Source: Euphorbia lathyris
Lineage: Eukaryota > Streptophyta > Magnoliopsida > Malpighiales > Euphorbiaceae
Direction of reading: 5' to 3'
NCBI RefSeq assembly: GCF_963576675.1
Contig: NC_088910.1
Coordinates: forward strand, 28,584,531-28,648,530
DNA: 64,000 nucleotides
A program made the position numbers and the translations under genes. The notes beneath the pieces are model-generated. The model searched no databases and was not told the DNA's origin. It saw only the letters and a program-made list of their open reading frames with translations. This document shows, piece by piece, positions 31,586-44,898 of the stretch. Positions within the stretch are counted from its first letter, which is position 1. Each line of letters begins with the position of its first letter.

Positions 31586-34215
31586 ATAGAATGACAGTGA
31601 AAAACAAGTATCCATTGCCTCAGATTGATGATTTGCTAGATCAGCTTAGATGAGCTCGTCATTTTTCAAAGATTGATCTAAGATCGGGCTATTAGCAGTT
31701 GAGAGTTGCAGAAGCTGACATACCTAAAACTGCTTTTCGTACAAGGTATGGTCATTTTGAGTTTCTTGTGATGCCTTTTGGCTTGACTAATGCTCCTGCA
31801 GCTTTCATGGCATTAATGAACAAGACTTTTCAGCCATATCTAGATAAGTTTGTTATGGTGTTCATTGATGATATCCTAGTGTACTCAAGGACTGTGGGTG
31901 AGCATGAACAACATTTGAGAATTGTTTTGAAAATTTTACGAGATAATCAGATGTATGCAAAGCTGAGCAAATGTGAATTTTGGATGGATGAAGTTGTATT
32001 CCTTAGTCATGTGGTGTCAGGTGAAGGGGTTCAACCCGACCCTTCCAAAATTAAAGCTATTGATGAATGGGAACCGCCAAAGAACGTTACAGAGCTTAGG
32101 AGTTTTCTTAGGTTAGCTGGTTATTACAGGAGATTTGTAGAGGGTTTTTCTCTGATTGCAGGTCCATTAACTAAATTGCTGAGAAAGGGAGTTGTATTCC
32201 AGTGGAATGATAAATGTCACCAAAGCTTTGAGGAACTAAAGAAGAGATTGACTTCTGCACCAGTGTTAGTGTTACCTTCTGAAGGTGGTGGCTTTGTTGT
32301 TGATACAGATGCCTCGGGACAAGGTTTGGGATGTGTTCTAATGCAAAATGGGAAAGTTATTGCATATGCTTCTAGGCAACTGAGACCTCATGAGATGAAT
32401 TACCCCACACACGACTTAGAGTTGGCAGCAGTCATCCATGCATTGAAGGTATGGAGACATTATCTATATGGGGAGACATTTCAGATTCTCACTGATCATA
32501 AGAGTTTGAAGTACATCTTTACACAAAAGGAGCTGAACCTAAGACAAAGACGATGGATTGAGCTATTAAAAGATTATGATTGTACAATAGATTACCATCC
32601 AGGAAAGGCTAATGTGGTTGCAGATGCTTTGAGTAGAAAGAGTGTTGATATTATGGCTAGTATGAAGAGTTATAGTTTAAATTCATTAGTGGAGATGCGA
32701 GCCATGGATGTGCAGTTAGAAGTAAATGAAGTAACAGGTTTGATGGCTACACTACGGGTAAAACCAGATTTGAAAGAAATGATCCAAGAAGCACAATGGC
32801 ATGATCCTTATTTACAGAAAATGCGAGATCGTGTACAACAAGGTAAAATACCTGATATTTCTGTGGAAGATGATGGAACTATGATGATAGGTAGTCGATT
32901 ATGTGTTCCAGATGTAGCAGATTTAAGATCAGAAATTCTACAGGAAGCACATAATTCTCCTTATGCTATGCACCCAGGAATGACAAAGATGTACAGAAAT
33001 TTGAGACCTTTTTACTGGTGGCCTACAATGAAGAAAGATGTATCTGATTTTGTTTCCAAATGTTTGACATGTCAACAGGTTAAAGCCGAACATCAAGCTC
33101 CCGTGGGAAAACTAAAACCTTTAACCATACCAGAGTGGAAATGGGAGAGGATCACTATGGATTTTGTGATGGGATTACCAAGAACAATGCATAGACACGA
33201 TAGTATATGGGTGATAGTGGATAGACTTACAAAATCTGCTCACTTTCTACCGGTTCAACAGACAGACTCGATGGATAAATTGGCTAGACTTTATGTGGAA
33301 CAAATTGTGAGATTGCATGGAGTACCTATATCTATTGTTTCAGATCGTGATCCTAGATTTACATCTAGATTTTGGGGCAGTTTACAGCACTCCTTGGGAA
33401 CAAAATTGCATTTCAGTACAGCTTTTCATCCACAGACAGATGGACAATCAGAAAGAACTATTCAGACCTTAGAGGATATGATGAGAGCTTGTGTTCTTAA
33501 TTTCCAAGGTGAGTGGGATATACATTTACCTCTTATGGAGTTTGCTTATAATAATGGTTATCATTCGAGTATAGGCATGGCACCTTATGAAGCATTATAT
33601 GGAAGACCATGTAGAAGCCCTATATGTTGGGATGTTGAAGGAATGAGGCAATTGGAAGGACCTGAGTTAGTCCAGGAAACTGTTGAGAAGATCAATGTCA
33701 TAAAGAAGTATTTAAAAGCTGCACAGGAATGTCAGAAAGCCTATGTGGATCAGCACCGAAGGGAGATGGAATATAAAGTTGGAGATAAAGTGTTTTTAAA
33801 AATATCCCCATGGAAAGGAATAGTTCGTTTTGGTAGAAGAGGGAAGTTGAATCCAAGATACATCGGGCCTTATGAGATCATTGAAAGAGTTGGACCATTG
33901 GCTTATAGGTTAGCTTTACCACCAGAATTGTCTTTAATACATGATGTATTTCATGTGTCAGTATTAAGAAGATATACATCAGACCCAAGTCATATGATTC
34001 CTGAACCTGAGATTGCAATAGTGAACACAGACTTGACTATTCGTGAGCAACCTTTAGAGATTTTGGGACGAGAAATGAAACGACTCAGAAACCGTGAAAT
34101 TCCAATGGTTAAGGTGAGATGGAGTCATAATCAAACACTTGATGAGGCAACTTGGGAGGTAGAAGAAAATATGAGGACACAATATCCTTACCTATTTGAA
34201 GCTTCTGGTAAGTGA
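31547..34215 (+). pseudogene. Tekay pol: RT, RNase H, integrase, chromodomain
   Basis: In-frame stops at 31651-31653 (TGA) and 31693-31695 (TAG) lie at the start of RT; the remaining 838 codons are open. Landmarks are [19 protein letters not shown] at the deletion junction, RT catalytic [10 protein letters not shown], RNase [13 protein letters not shown] with [11 protein letters not shown], the integrase zinc finger [12 protein letters not shown] ... CLTCQQVK, the integrase core (MDFVMGLP ... [12 protein letters not shown] ... [13 protein letters not shown]), and a C-terminal chromodomain-like segment ([17 protein letters not shown]) as in Tekay-lineage chromoviruses. Such chromodomains bias insertion towards heterochromatin. 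Length and order are otherwise normal. Confidence 0.9.
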
Positions 34216-34236
34216 ATTTCGGGGACGAAATTCTTT

Positions 34237-34250
34237 AAGGGGGGAAGAAC
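34237..34250 (+). other. Polypurine tract of the Tekay element
   Basis: AAGGGGGGAAGAAC directly precedes the 3' LTR at 34251 and is the expected primer for plus-strand DNA synthesis. Confidence 0.85.
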
Positions 34251-36237
34251 TGTAACATCCCCAAAACCCTAACATATGAGTCTTCCCACATTCATATATG
34301 TTTTCATGATTGAATACATACATTTTAGATTCATCTCATTGTCAGTAGAAGTTTTGTATGCATAATGCGATTATCGTGCGATTAGTAGGCGATTAGTGTG
34401 TCGTTAAGATGTAACGATTGGTTAATTGAGTTAGGACTTAAATGAATGAATGAATGAATTTATATGTCCTAAATTGATTAACTTACACTTTAGGAGGGCT
34501 GAATTTGAGGTTTGTGAGCAAGCATGAGGTGTCACCCCAATATTAAGACACAATACACCTCTTCATTTTACAAAGGATGTGCACAACTCAATCCTTATGA
34601 TATTCAGCCACAATTTCGACCAAAGATTCAGCAAACCTTCCTTTTTCATGTCCTAACACCCTCCAAAGAAAAATCTTCCAATTTCTTCCATTTTCAAGCC
34701 AAACAAGTCAAGTTAGGAAGCATACTAGGTGATAGACACAAGTTGAAGGTTAGTATGTAGTTTTAGCTTGTTTTCTATGAGTTGGAGATTCTGAAATACC
34801 TAGGTATGATTATAGGATTTGTTGTGGATGAGTTGTGATTGAGTTTGTTGAGCTTTGGTGTTGTTTAAAGTGGTTATAGGCTGTCCAAATGAAAGATATG
34901 TATCAAGTGCCCTAAACAGAAATCTAGGGTACTGCTTTCAGTCATTTTGGAGCATGTTTTTCATATTGATATTGTTCGAATTTGAAGATACATAAAGAAT
35001 AAACTATGTTCCTATATGTGTTATGAAACCCTCTGTAAAATATGGGACTTTAATTCCATATATAGAGGAAGAAAACCTAGATGGATCATGACTGCCTCGA
35101 AATGGAATGTCATGTGAGGCAGCCATGTTGATGTAGCATTTTGAGGACCATAGAGTCATAATTTAGGAAAGTTTATTTATACAAAAGTGTTCCTAACTAC
35201 TTGAAGTATATGTCTGTGAAGGGATTTGACAATCCATTGTGTTTAGTGTGAGCTAGGTTGAGTGAATTATGGTAGATGCAAATCTGGGTAGTCTGTTTCT
35301 TGGCTGGAAATAGGACATAATCATTTTGAATTCCATATATTGTGTAGAAGTGATATTAATGTGAATTTTGGATATGTTATACCCATATATGTCTAGTTTC
35401 AGTAGGTTCAAGAAACAGGACATTTGGATTCATATAGAGAAAGTTATGGCAGAATGTGTGCAAGTAGGTCATGTGATGATCTAAGACAAAAGGATTAGAT
35501 TGCATGAACTTTGTGGAGTTAGTGTCTTGTAAATCATAGAGCATTCATTAGTGTATATTGTCATTAAGTTTATGTTAAGGCTAATGGTATAAATGTTATG
35601 TGACATTAGGAGGACAAGGTGCAATTGAACGCACACCCGATCGTGTTGAATAGATCGAACCAAGTGCGACGGTAAGCATATTGCTTATATATGTGTATGA
35701 ATGTATTGTTCCTTATGACTTGTTGAGTGTGAGATGTGGTTGAATCTGATGTGAATGATATGAATAATGTTTGAGTGTTTGTGATACGTTATTATTGATA
35801 AGAAAGTGATATGATTGAGTATGTTGCAGTGTTATGAGTAAATACGGCATGTTGAGTCTTATGCACATACTGGAACTGAATAATGGTTGGATTATAAATG
35901 AATATGAGCTTGCTTAGATGGATATGTGAAATGGTCCAAGTTGAGAGTGCTATCCGAATACTGTGAGCCAGAAGCACATGTGTTGAGATATATGAGTACG
36001 TGAGTTGAGTGTAACTCCTCCGTAGCACAGATGATTGTATTCCGAATTTAGTGAGCCGGAATACAGATTGGGCCCAAGGACCATTTTATATATATTGTTT
36101 AAGTACAGCAAGGCCTTTCTAAAATAAGTATTATTATAATAAGTGAAACAAATGAATAAATTCTAACTTGGTACTAATGATATATTTTGCTTTGTGCTCT
36201 TTACATGACTTTTGTATATACATATATGCGTAATATG
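34251..36237 (+). repeat. 3' LTR of the Tekay element, first part
   Basis: Matches 27357-29343 with scattered substitutions. It is interrupted after ATATG (36233-36237), the target duplication of the Athila-like element, and continues at 48460-48770. Confidence 0.93.
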
Positions 36238-37526
36238 TGTTGTCCTATAAACATCTCTAGCAAGTGTACTAGATACAAGTAATAAAGTGATAAGTGAGTA
36301 TCGTCTCCACAGGGATTGTGATACAAATAAATAAGAGAAATTGTTGCTAAACAGTGTGTGTTATAAAAATGCCTTCCTTTATGGTTGTTTGTTTGATATT
36401 GGTTGATTAGTGACTAGCAAATTACTCAATCAGGGAAATAGGGTTACTTTTCAACGATTAAAGGAAGAGAACAGGCTTTACATGACCGAACACGGTGTGC
36501 TACATCTTACAACATTCGATGAATAAAAGATAATGCCAACGAAGCCAAAGTATCAGTTTTCAAGTGAGTTTGGGTCAACTGTCGTGTGTTCTCAAACTCC
36601 TAAGATTTACTAACATCTTTAGCGTCCTAAAGATACGTTCTTTCTAGCATTAAGAACAAAACTGCATTTCTAGATGAGAAAACCCTCGACACAACCTTCT
36701 AACTTGTCAGCTTCGAAGATGGGAGATCAATAGAGATATCGGTGAAGATGAAAGCAGTGTCCTAACATTCATCTAACACATACATACATGCTTACGCAAG
36801 AAAGTTAAATCCTCATTGATCACAACATTGGAAAAATACTAGATATTCATATAAGCGTTGTAAAACTTACATCACCGGGTCGGCCATGCCGAGCCCGTTC
36901 AAAAGGTCTACTCACTCATATCGAGCAGTGAGCAGAGGAATATTGTTGTTACCGCTTGAGACTCCATGAGAGCTCTCTTCTCCTTCTATTCTATTTGATA
37001 CAAAGAACTAAAGCTAGAAAAGAAAATAAAATCCGATCCCTAAACCTTCTCTGCTTTTCCTATTTAAAGGGGAAAAGACCGAGACTGTCCAAAATCTGGT
37101 ACAACTTCGTACCCTTCTTACACATAAAGTCAACCACTTACTACAATTAACAAACTAACGAAATGATTAACTTTTTAGATTAACCCTTGAACACTCAAGG
37201 GGGTGAGACTTCAAATCATCATGCTACTTTGGGCAATCCCATCGCCACACACTTTCACTTGCTCCTCCTGCCACTTTCCTTTCACTGCCACCAACGATCT
37301 GTCGTTGTCCGTCATTGGATAATCCGGCGTTTAACCGCTGGACACAAGTAAGGCTCCACTCCTTATTGGCATTAGCGAAACAAGCTGTTTCCAGCGAGTT
37401 TAGCATTTTTCTTTGCTTATCTGCACAAGGACATTAATCAGCCCTTATTCCTTGCAAAATGATATAAAAATACCCGAATTTCCTTATAAATTAACTGTTT
37501 AATCTTAGTCAATTTCATGCCTAACA
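36238..37526 (-). repeat. 3' LTR of the Athila-like element
   Basis: 1289 bp, nearly identical to 47165-48454. The polypurine tract lies just right of it (AATACCCCCAAATT on the plus strand, 37527-37540). Confidence 0.92.
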
Positions 37527-38543
37527 AATACCCCCAAATTGAACCTTTCCTTGTCCTCAAGCAACAAATTGTAAGAAGAGAGTAAACAAAAGGGTTAGGA
37601 ATGAAATTAGTTTAATGACTGAGAACGACGAGTAAAGAAACATAGAACGCTTGGTATTACTAGGAGATGAACAGATGCATGCTAATGTTTTATCGAAGAG
37701 TAAAAGCTTGTTTTGAAAGTTGTGTCCTTTTTGCTCAAGAAATTCCTCAAATCTTAAAATTTAGACTTCCTTTTTCACAAAGAGTTACCAACAGCCAGAC
37801 ATGCCTCACTAAGGAATGGAATAATTCACTCACTCTCACATGGCATCTTTTTTCCATAGGAAAACGAATGCGATTTCACTCCTCAGCTCAGACACCACAC
37901 CCTTAGGGCGTGAGTTTGCCTATTGATCCCGAGTCTAAGGGTCAAAGTTCCTCCTGACATAGTCCAAAGGACTTTGTAAAGGTTGAAATGTTAGGCTAGG
38001 GCTCTGGTTTGACAGTGAAAAGCTATTTCAGTGTATGAATTCTGTCTTTTTGCACTTTATTTATCATATGCAGCCTATAATGATTGCAGTTTACACACAC
38101 TTCTTCTACACAACCTGTTCACACATAACCCAGTACTCTTTTGAATATAAAGGTTCCTTCCTCCCCACATCATGTTCCCTAGTTCATTCAATCTTTTCCT
38201 TTTTCTCAATTGCTTATATTTGCATAACTTAAGCACATGATTTTTATTTTAAACAATTGGCAATTCGAGGCATAAGACAGAACTCAAGGTATTTTAGAGT
38301 TAAGTGGAGGGAGAGGGCTATTATTTGTGGTTATTCAGAAAGAGCAGGTTATGGCTCGACTTGGTTATCCTAATAATTGGGGTGCATAGCACAGGTGCCT
38401 TTTGTGTAGCGGAGGGAATAACTAAATGCCTTTTTCCTCCTATGAAATTCAGAACTAATCACCGTTTCATCAGGGTACCAAGGCAAATTCTCCCTAAAGA
38501 TAGTGAGTGCCGGCCCACTCGAAAAAAACAATGCATACCATGG
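37527..38543 (-). other. Athila 3' non-coding region, copy 1
   Basis: Begins with the polypurine tract. It aligns with 39754-41020, sharing AATACCCCCAAATTGAAC, CTTGTCCTCAAGCAA, TTCACTCACTCTCA, ACTTCACTCCTCAGCTCAG-like and CTAAAGA...AACAATGCAT blocks in the same order. No protein is encoded. The homology stops abruptly near 38543, where the truncated third LTR begins. Confidence 0.7.
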
Positions 38544-39753
38544 ATGCATTATGAGTATCGTATCCACAGGGATTGATGACCAAATTTTACTAGAAAAACC
38601 TTGCAGAACAGGGTGTTCGTGGTGTGTGATTTTCTTTAGTTGAGAAAAGGTTTGATATGGTGAATAGAAATACTAATGATAAAGATTCAGTCTCAGAAAA
38701 TGTGTTTTGGTTATGATAAAAAGAGAGAACAGGCTAGGCCACAGCAGAACATGTTACTTTCAGCCTCTAAACATCCTATTTATTCATGAATGACATAAAG
38801 TGAAGTCAAGGTCTCTGTTTTAAAGCTCACTTAAGTCAACTTTCGTGTGTTCTTAAGATTCTAAGATGTACTACAACATTAAGGGCCCTTAATGTTGGTT
38901 CTTTCTTGCATTACCATCTAAACAGCATTTCAATGAAGAAAACCCTTGATTCAACCTCCTGACATCTCTGTTTCGGGGTTGAATGCTTGACAAATAGTTC
39001 CGTGAAGACGAAAGTAGTGTCCTATCATGCATCTAACACTAACATACATGCATTTAGCAATGGAGTTAAGGATTTGTCAAGCACATCAACATATATCAAC
39101 ATTCATTCATAAATAAGAAAAATAGAAGACTTACATAACCAGCCCTTGCTGGCCAAGCCCGTTCAGTTGACTACTCACTCATAATGATGAGTGAACAACC
39201 ACAGAAACTACAATAAATCTCAATTAATGGAGTTAGGTCTCCAAAATTAAAGAGAACTCTCGTGAAGATGAAGTTTCAGCTCCCCAAAAAGTTATCCCTC
39301 TGTCCTCACACAGTAATCTATTTAATTAGGAGGAAAGAAACATAAAATATACTAAAAAGTACTAAAAAGTACACTAAACAGCCGTTCTGACAGATTATGG
39401 CCACTTGAACACTTCAAGGCCCTAATCTTCTTCAACAAGCTAGATCTCCACTGGTCCCACGTCTTTCCTTAGCTGTCTTCCATCTCTTTACATGCTATTA
39501 CCCTTTGGTCCATAGATTTCCCTTTAATTTTTCCTGCAACGGGCTGTTTGATAGCAGTTTCCATTTTTCTTCACAAAATCAGAGATTTCCCTTTAATTTG
39601 TCCTGCAACGGGCTGTTTGACAGCAGTTTCCATTTTTCTTCACAAAATCTGCAATAAGGGTTATTTGGTCCTAAATTGATAACAATTAACATCCCATAAG
39701 CTCATTTTTAGTGAAATAAAATATGGTTATTAGGGTCAATTATGAACCCATCA
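38544..39753 (-). repeat. Third, diverged and truncated Athila LTR inside the element
   Basis: Shares GAGTATCGT.TCCACAGGGATTG, TCAACT.TCGTGTGTTCT, GTGTCCTA.CAT.CATCTAACA and other blocks, in order, with the outer LTR, but is clearly more diverged. Its left end lacks the first 50-60 bases. Its right end CCATCA is followed at once by AATACCCCCAAATTG, the polypurine signature, so it is a real LTR boundary. It contains a 69-bp tandem duplication (39514-39582 and 39583-39651). Confidence 0.75.
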
Positions 39754-41990
39754 AATACCCCCAAATTGAACTTTTGCTTGTCCTCAAGCAAACACAACAG
39801 AAAATAGAGAAAAGAACAACAAAAAGGGAAAAGCACAGAAAATAAAAACAAAAGGGAATGACATAGAAACAAGGCAATGGAGAAAACATAAGAACAAGAA
39901 CTGGAACAGATCTAGAAGAGATAATAGAGAACAAAAAAGAAAAAAAAACAACAACAGCAGAACTTTATTCAACTTTCAACTAACTCAACCTTTGATTAGC
40001 ACACAAGACCTTGATAAAAATGTGGTTAGACCAGATCTAAAACATGCATTCCAATTCAAGAAATTCATCAAAGCTTAAGGTTGAACTTCAAAATTCAATC
40101 AAACAACTTGTATGCCCCAAAGCGCCTCACCAAGGAAGGAATTTTCACTCACTCTCAAATGGCCTTTGTTGCCACAAGAAAGGGAATGGAACTTCACTCC
40201 TCAGCTCAGTACACACATCAATAGGCTATGATTTTGCTTATTGGCCTTATCTCCACGGATTAAAAATTATCCAAACATAGTCAAAAGGTCTTAAACATAG
40301 GTTGTAATGTTAGGCTAAGGCTAAGGTATGGAAGTGAATGGCTATTTAAGTGTAAGAATTCTGTCTACATGCAATGAAATTCAACCATACTCAGTTCTTA
40401 ACACTAAGCAATTCTGCCACAACCTAATCACTCTACACATCCTGTTTCAGAACATTGGCCAAACTATTCTTCAAACACACCATAGACAACCATCCAAACA
40501 TTTCATTCCATGCTCAAGATATGAACATGTGTCCTGAAAATGAAAATACTTTATTCAAAGATATTTTTGTCATCTTCTAAAATTCCTATTTGGGATTTTT
40601 ATTTTTATTTTTTTTTCTTTTAACCTTATTCAAAAAATGGTCCTCACTCCATCATCATCCCTCAAATGTCATCATCTCAACAATTTTATCATTACACTCT
40701 CAGATTTTCTCAAAAATGTATTTTTCTTTAACTAGAGCAGCTTGTTCTGAGGCATGAGACAAATTCAAGGCATTTTGGGATTAAAGTGAAGGGAATTGGT
40801 TCCTTTAAGTAGTGTTTCAGAAAGAATAGGCTAAGGCACAAGTTGGTTATCCTAAAAGTGTGAGTGCAATGCACGGGTAAGCTTTTTGTGGAGTGAATTT
40901 GGGATCTAAATGCCTTTTTCATTCTATGTTCTTCCAAAATTTTACCATTTTGACTAGGCAACCAAAGCAAAACCTACCTAAAGACAATATGTACTAGCCC
41001 TCTCACAAAGAATCAATGCATTTACATGCTAATGTAGGCTCAAGTTCTCACAATTTAGGGCTTTTACATGCACTAGGGCTTAAGGTCCTCTAATTGAATT
41101 TTGAATTAAAACCCAAAATTTTCAGAACTTCTATCTTTTGAAACTTGAATTATCACTGGGTTCACCACACACTAAATTTGAGGTGCAAGCATGCAATCAT
41201 TGATTGGCAATTGAAAGTCTTTTTTTTTCTTTAATATATATATTATTCTGCTGCTATATACAGAAAGAAAGGGAAAACAGAGAGCAAAAAACTAGAAACA
41301 GAACATGATGTTCAGAAACAGAGAACAACATAGAATTTTTAGACATTTAACACAAAGTACGAGGAATTAAGAAAAACTACGAACATGTACTGACATTTAC
41401 AAGATAGAAAAAGAAAGGGAATGACACAACATTTGGGGTTCGAATGACACACTAACAACCATATCAAGCAAGTGTCTAATTTTGAGTTTCCTCAAATTTT
41501 CACAAGCTAATTTCACCTTTCAATCACAGTTTTCATCAAAATTTTAGGGCTTTTATCCCGTTCTCACAACAAATATATCAAGATATTCATTTTCTTTCCC
41601 CACCCCCAAATTAAAATATAACATTGTCCTCAATGTTAAACTTAAACACCGTGAGAGTGGGAAATTTGCAGATTATCAACAAGCATGCAGTAAACAAGAA
41701 ATTAGAAGTAGGGTTAGATTCGTTACCGAAAGAGGAAGACAACAAACACCCCCAAATTAATTTGGTAAAAATTCAAACTTCATCCTAATTTTAGGAAATG
41801 AAAGTTTAAAACCTTTGCCAACAAAATTTAGAAAGAACCACAAAATTCAACATTAGTCATGTTAGTGCATAAAAATAACAAAATTAAAAAGGAATTTAAC
41901 ACAAATCTAACTAAGGGATAGATAAATTGGGGGTTGCCCAATTAGTTTGCTGCAATTGGTGTTTGCAGCGAACACACTGTTCTCTTTGAG
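39754..41990 (-). other. Athila 3' non-coding region, copy 2
   Basis: A long untranslated region between pol and LTR is typical of Athila-like elements, where some members carry an env-like ORF. Here I see no env-like frame, only short unsupported open stretches. Confidence 0.6.
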
Positions 41991-42357
41991 TCATGGTGGA
42001 TCCTGGAAGTGGACGGTCTCAACTACTCCTGGTTTAAAAATTTCTACAGCCCCATTAAGGAACACCTTGTTCACAATGTAAGGTCCAGACCATATGCACT
42101 TCAATTTTTCAGGGAACAGCCTCAACCTGGAACTATACACGAGCACTTTCTGCCCTTCATGGAATTCCTTCCCTTGAATCTTTTTATCACGCCACCTTTT
42201 TGGGGTGGGTATATCAGGTGGTTCTTTGAGTGAGGGCCCAATTGTGTTTGGTGGAAGTGGTGATTTTGTTGCTATTTCTAGGGAACAGCCTGTTCCTAGG
42301 AAACAGCTTGTTCCTTCACAGATATTCACTTCTTCCCCCAGCAGTGTTTCCAAAGTG
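41991..42357 (-). pseudogene. Athila integrase C-terminal remnant
   Basis: The minus-strand frame reads KRWRDKKIQGKEFHEGQKVLVYSSRLRLFPEKL then WSGPYIVNKVF, the C-terminal beta-barrel block characteristic of Athila/Tat integrases. Upstream, the expected integrase core (HHCC, DDE) is absent; instead there is an unrelated stretch with GGAACAG/CTGTTCC palindromes (42270-42320), then the RTE sequence. The stop is at 41991. Confidence 0.8.
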
Positions 42358-42359
42358 TC

Positions 42360-44810
42360 TTGGTGATAGGGGGTGATCTCAATGGACACGTGGGTTCTAG
42401 GCGAGATGGGTTTGAGAGTGTTCATGGAGGGTATGGCTTTGGAGATAAGAATGAAGCAGGAAATGATATTTTGGAATTCGCATCAGCCTATGACTTGAGT
42501 ATCATGAACACATGGTTTATGAAGAGAACATCCCACTTAGTGACTTATCGGAGTGGCGGTAATGCGAGCCAAATTGACTTCTTCTTAGTAAGGAGTGCTT
42601 GGAGAAAGAGTTATATTGATTGTAAGGTGATCCCTGGTGAGAGTACGACAACCCAACATAGAGTAGTGGTGCTAGATTTTCGAAGTAGGAAATGTATAAG
42701 AAAACAAACACCTCAAGTAGAGACTAAGATTAAGTGGTGGAAATTGCAAGGGGAGAATCAACAAAAATTTGTGGATGAGATGACCAAAAAAGATATTTGG
42801 ACTTGCAATATGGATTCAGATATAGATTCGATATGGAATAAGATGGAGCATAGTATAAGGGAAGTAGCGAAGGAAGTTCTAGGGGAATCTAAAGGTAGCA
42901 TGCCACCGGGTAAGGACACATCTTGGTGGACAGAAGAAGTACGACAAGCAGTAAAGAGTAAGAGAGAATCCTATAAACTATTGGGGAAATGTAGGAGTGA
43001 CGAGAACTACGAAAAATACAAAGAGGCTAAAAGGGAAGTAAAGAAGGTCATACGAGATGCTAGAGCAAAGGTGAATCGGGATCTGTATACAAGATTGGAT
43101 ACGAAAGAAGGGGAAAGAGACATATATAGAATTGCTCGGATGAGAGATAGGAAGACGCGAGATCTCGGAAAAGTTAAATGTGTGAAGGATGTGGACCAGA
43201 AAGTCCTAGTTGGAGATAAGGATATCAAGGAACGATGGAGGTCCTATTTTGATGACTTATTTAATGGAGATCGCCAACAAGATGTTGGAGATATAAGTAT
43301 CCATCACGATATGATAAATCATGAATGCCTGCGGAGAATTCAAAAGGGTGAAGTCAAAATGACATTAAGTAAGATGAAGTTGAAGAAAGCAGTAGGACCT
43401 GATGGCATCCCTATTGAGATTTGGAGATGTTTGGGAGAAAGAGGAATCGAATGGTTGACGACGTTCTTCAACAAAATTTGGAGAAACAATAAGATGCCAT
43501 CAGAATGGAGGAAAAGTACCTTAATCCCTTTGTATAAGAACAAAGGCGATGTCCAAGATTGTGCCAACTATCGGGGAATCAAATTAATGAGTCACACTAT
43601 GAAACTTTGGGAGCGAGTGATTGAACAAAGGCTAAGGAGGACGGTGAAGATCTCGGAAAACCAGTTTGGCTTTATGCCGGGAAGATCAACTATGGAAGCC
43701 ATCCATCTAATGAGACAATTAATGGAGCACTATCGAAATAAGAAGAAAGACTTGCATATGGTTTTCATTGACTTGGAGAAAGCATATGATAAGGTACCAA
43801 AGGAAGTACTTTGGTGGGCCTTGACAAGGAAAGGCATTTCGCGGAAATATATTGACATCATAAAGGACATGTATGAGGGAGTATGCACAAGTGTACGTAC
43901 TAGTGTTGGGAAGACTGAAGAGTTTCCTATTACGATTGGAGTGCATCAAGGTTCCGCACTAAGCCCATTTCTTTTTGCCATCGTTATGGATGAACTAACA
44001 AGTTCACTTCAAGATGGTATACCATGGTGCATGCTGTTTGCAGATGATATTGTGTTGGTTGATGAGACGAAAAAAGGAGTGGAGATGAAGTTGGAACTAT
44101 GGAGGCAAACTCTAGAATCTAGAGGCTTTAAGTTGAGTCGAAGTAAGACAGAATATTTGGAGTGTAAGTTTAGCGGCCGTAGGAGTAGGGAGGTAGGGAC
44201 AATCACCCTAGATGGGAGAGTTGTTCAGGCCTCGGATTGCTTCCGGTATTTAGGATCTATTATCCAAACGGATGGAGAAGTAGATGGAGATGTTGCTCAT
44301 AGGATTAAAGCTGGTTGGTCGAAGTGGAAGAGTGCTACGGGTTTCCTTTGTGATCCCGGCATGCCTAATAGATTGAAGGGAAAATTCTACCGGACGGCAA
44401 TTAGACCAGCATTGTTATATGGTACGGAGTGTTGGGCAGTGAAACACTGCCACATCCATAAGATGTCGGTGGCGGAGATGCGTATGTTGAGATGGATGTG
44501 TGGTCACACGAGAAAGGACCGGGTGCGTAATGAAATAATTAGGACAAAAGTAGGGGTCACATCTATTGAGAATAAAATGAGAGAAAACCGACTAAGGTGG
44601 TTTGGCCATGTGAGACGTAGAGCGCTTGATGCGCCGGTTAGGAGAACCGAAGAGTGGCAAAGGGATGTAGTGGTGAGGGGTAGGGGAAGACCTAAGCAAA
44701 CTTGGAGGAGGGTGATCGAGAGTGATATGAGTTTATTGGGAATTGAGGAAAATATGGTAGTGGATAGGACGGAGTGGAGGGAGCGAATCTGTGTCGCTGA
44801 CACGACTTGA
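42360..44810 (+). CDS. RTE LINE polyprotein fragment: endonuclease C-half, RT, C-terminal domain
   Basis: 816 codons are open without a stop. The frame has no proper ATG at its left edge (TTG/GTG only), because the 5' end is truncated. It begins [20 protein letters not shown], the GDxN block of the endonuclease; QIDFFLVR and [10 protein letters not shown] close that domain. RT blocks are [81 protein letters not shown] and catalytic [12 protein letters not shown]. The C-terminal part has RWFGHVRRR, as in plant RTE proteins (often mis-annotated as craniofacial development protein 2-like). It lacks the endonuclease N-terminus, so it is unlikely to be active on its own. The clean frame indicates a recent insertion. 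Confidence 0.88.
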   Translation: MVIGGDLNGHVGSRRDGFESVHGGYGFGDKNEAGNDILEFASAYDLSIMNTWFMKRTSHLVTYRSGGNASQIDFFLVRSAWRKSYIDCKVIPGESTTTQHRVVVLDFRSRKCIRKQTPQVETKIKWWKLQGENQQKFVDEMTKKDIWTCNMDSDIDSIWNKMEHSIREVAKEVLGESKGSMPPGKDTSWWTEEVRQAVKSKRESYKLLGKCRSDENYEKYKEAKREVKKVIRDARAKVNRDLYTRLDTKEGERDIYRIARMRDRKTRDLGKVKCVKDVDQKVLVGDKDIKERWRSYFDDLFNGDRQQDVGDISIHHDMINHECLRRIQKGEVKMTLSKMKLKKAVGPDGIPIEIWRCLGERGIEWLTTFFNKIWRNNKMPSEWRKSTLIPLYKNKGDVQDCANYRGIKLMSHTMKLWERVIEQRLRRTVKISENQFGFMPGRSTMEAIHLMRQLMEHYRNKKKDLHMVFIDLEKAYDKVPKEVLWWALTRKGISRKYIDIIKDMYEGVCTSVRTSVGKTEEFPITIGVHQGSALSPFLFAIVMDELTSSLQDGIPWCMLFADDIVLVDETKKGVEMKLELWRQTLESRGFKLSRSKTEYLECKFSGRRSREVGTITLDGRVVQASDCFRYLGSIIQTDGEVDGDVAHRIKAGWSKWKSATGFLCDPGMPNRLKGKFYRTAIRPALLYGTECWAVKHCHIHKMSVAEMRMLRWMCGHTRKDRVRNEIIRTKVGVTSIENKMRENRLRWFGHVRRRALDAPVRRTEEWQRDVVVRGRGRPKQTWRRVIESDMSLLGIEENMVVDRTEWRERICVADTT

Positions 44811-44898
44811 TTTTCACGGTTTTATATGATGGTTCATGTTAGCCGACCCCGAATCATTTCGGGACTAAGGCTTTGTTGTTGTTGTTGTTGTTGTTGTT
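42360..44898 (+). mobile_element. RTE-type LINE, 5'-truncated, (TTG)n tail
   Basis: Sequence starts within the endonuclease domain at about 42360 and ends with a (TTG)n tail at about 44874-44898, preceded by the typical RTE 3' phrase CCCCGAATCATTTCGGGAC. RTE clade elements carry short microsatellite tails instead of poly(A). It lies antisense to the Athila coding strand, exactly where RT and the integrase core should be. No target-site duplication could be recognised. Confidence 0.88.

Noticed and set aside
37224..37406. 60-codon frame repeated in both Athila LTRs
   Set aside because: LTR sequence; substitutions between copies fall without regard to codon position.
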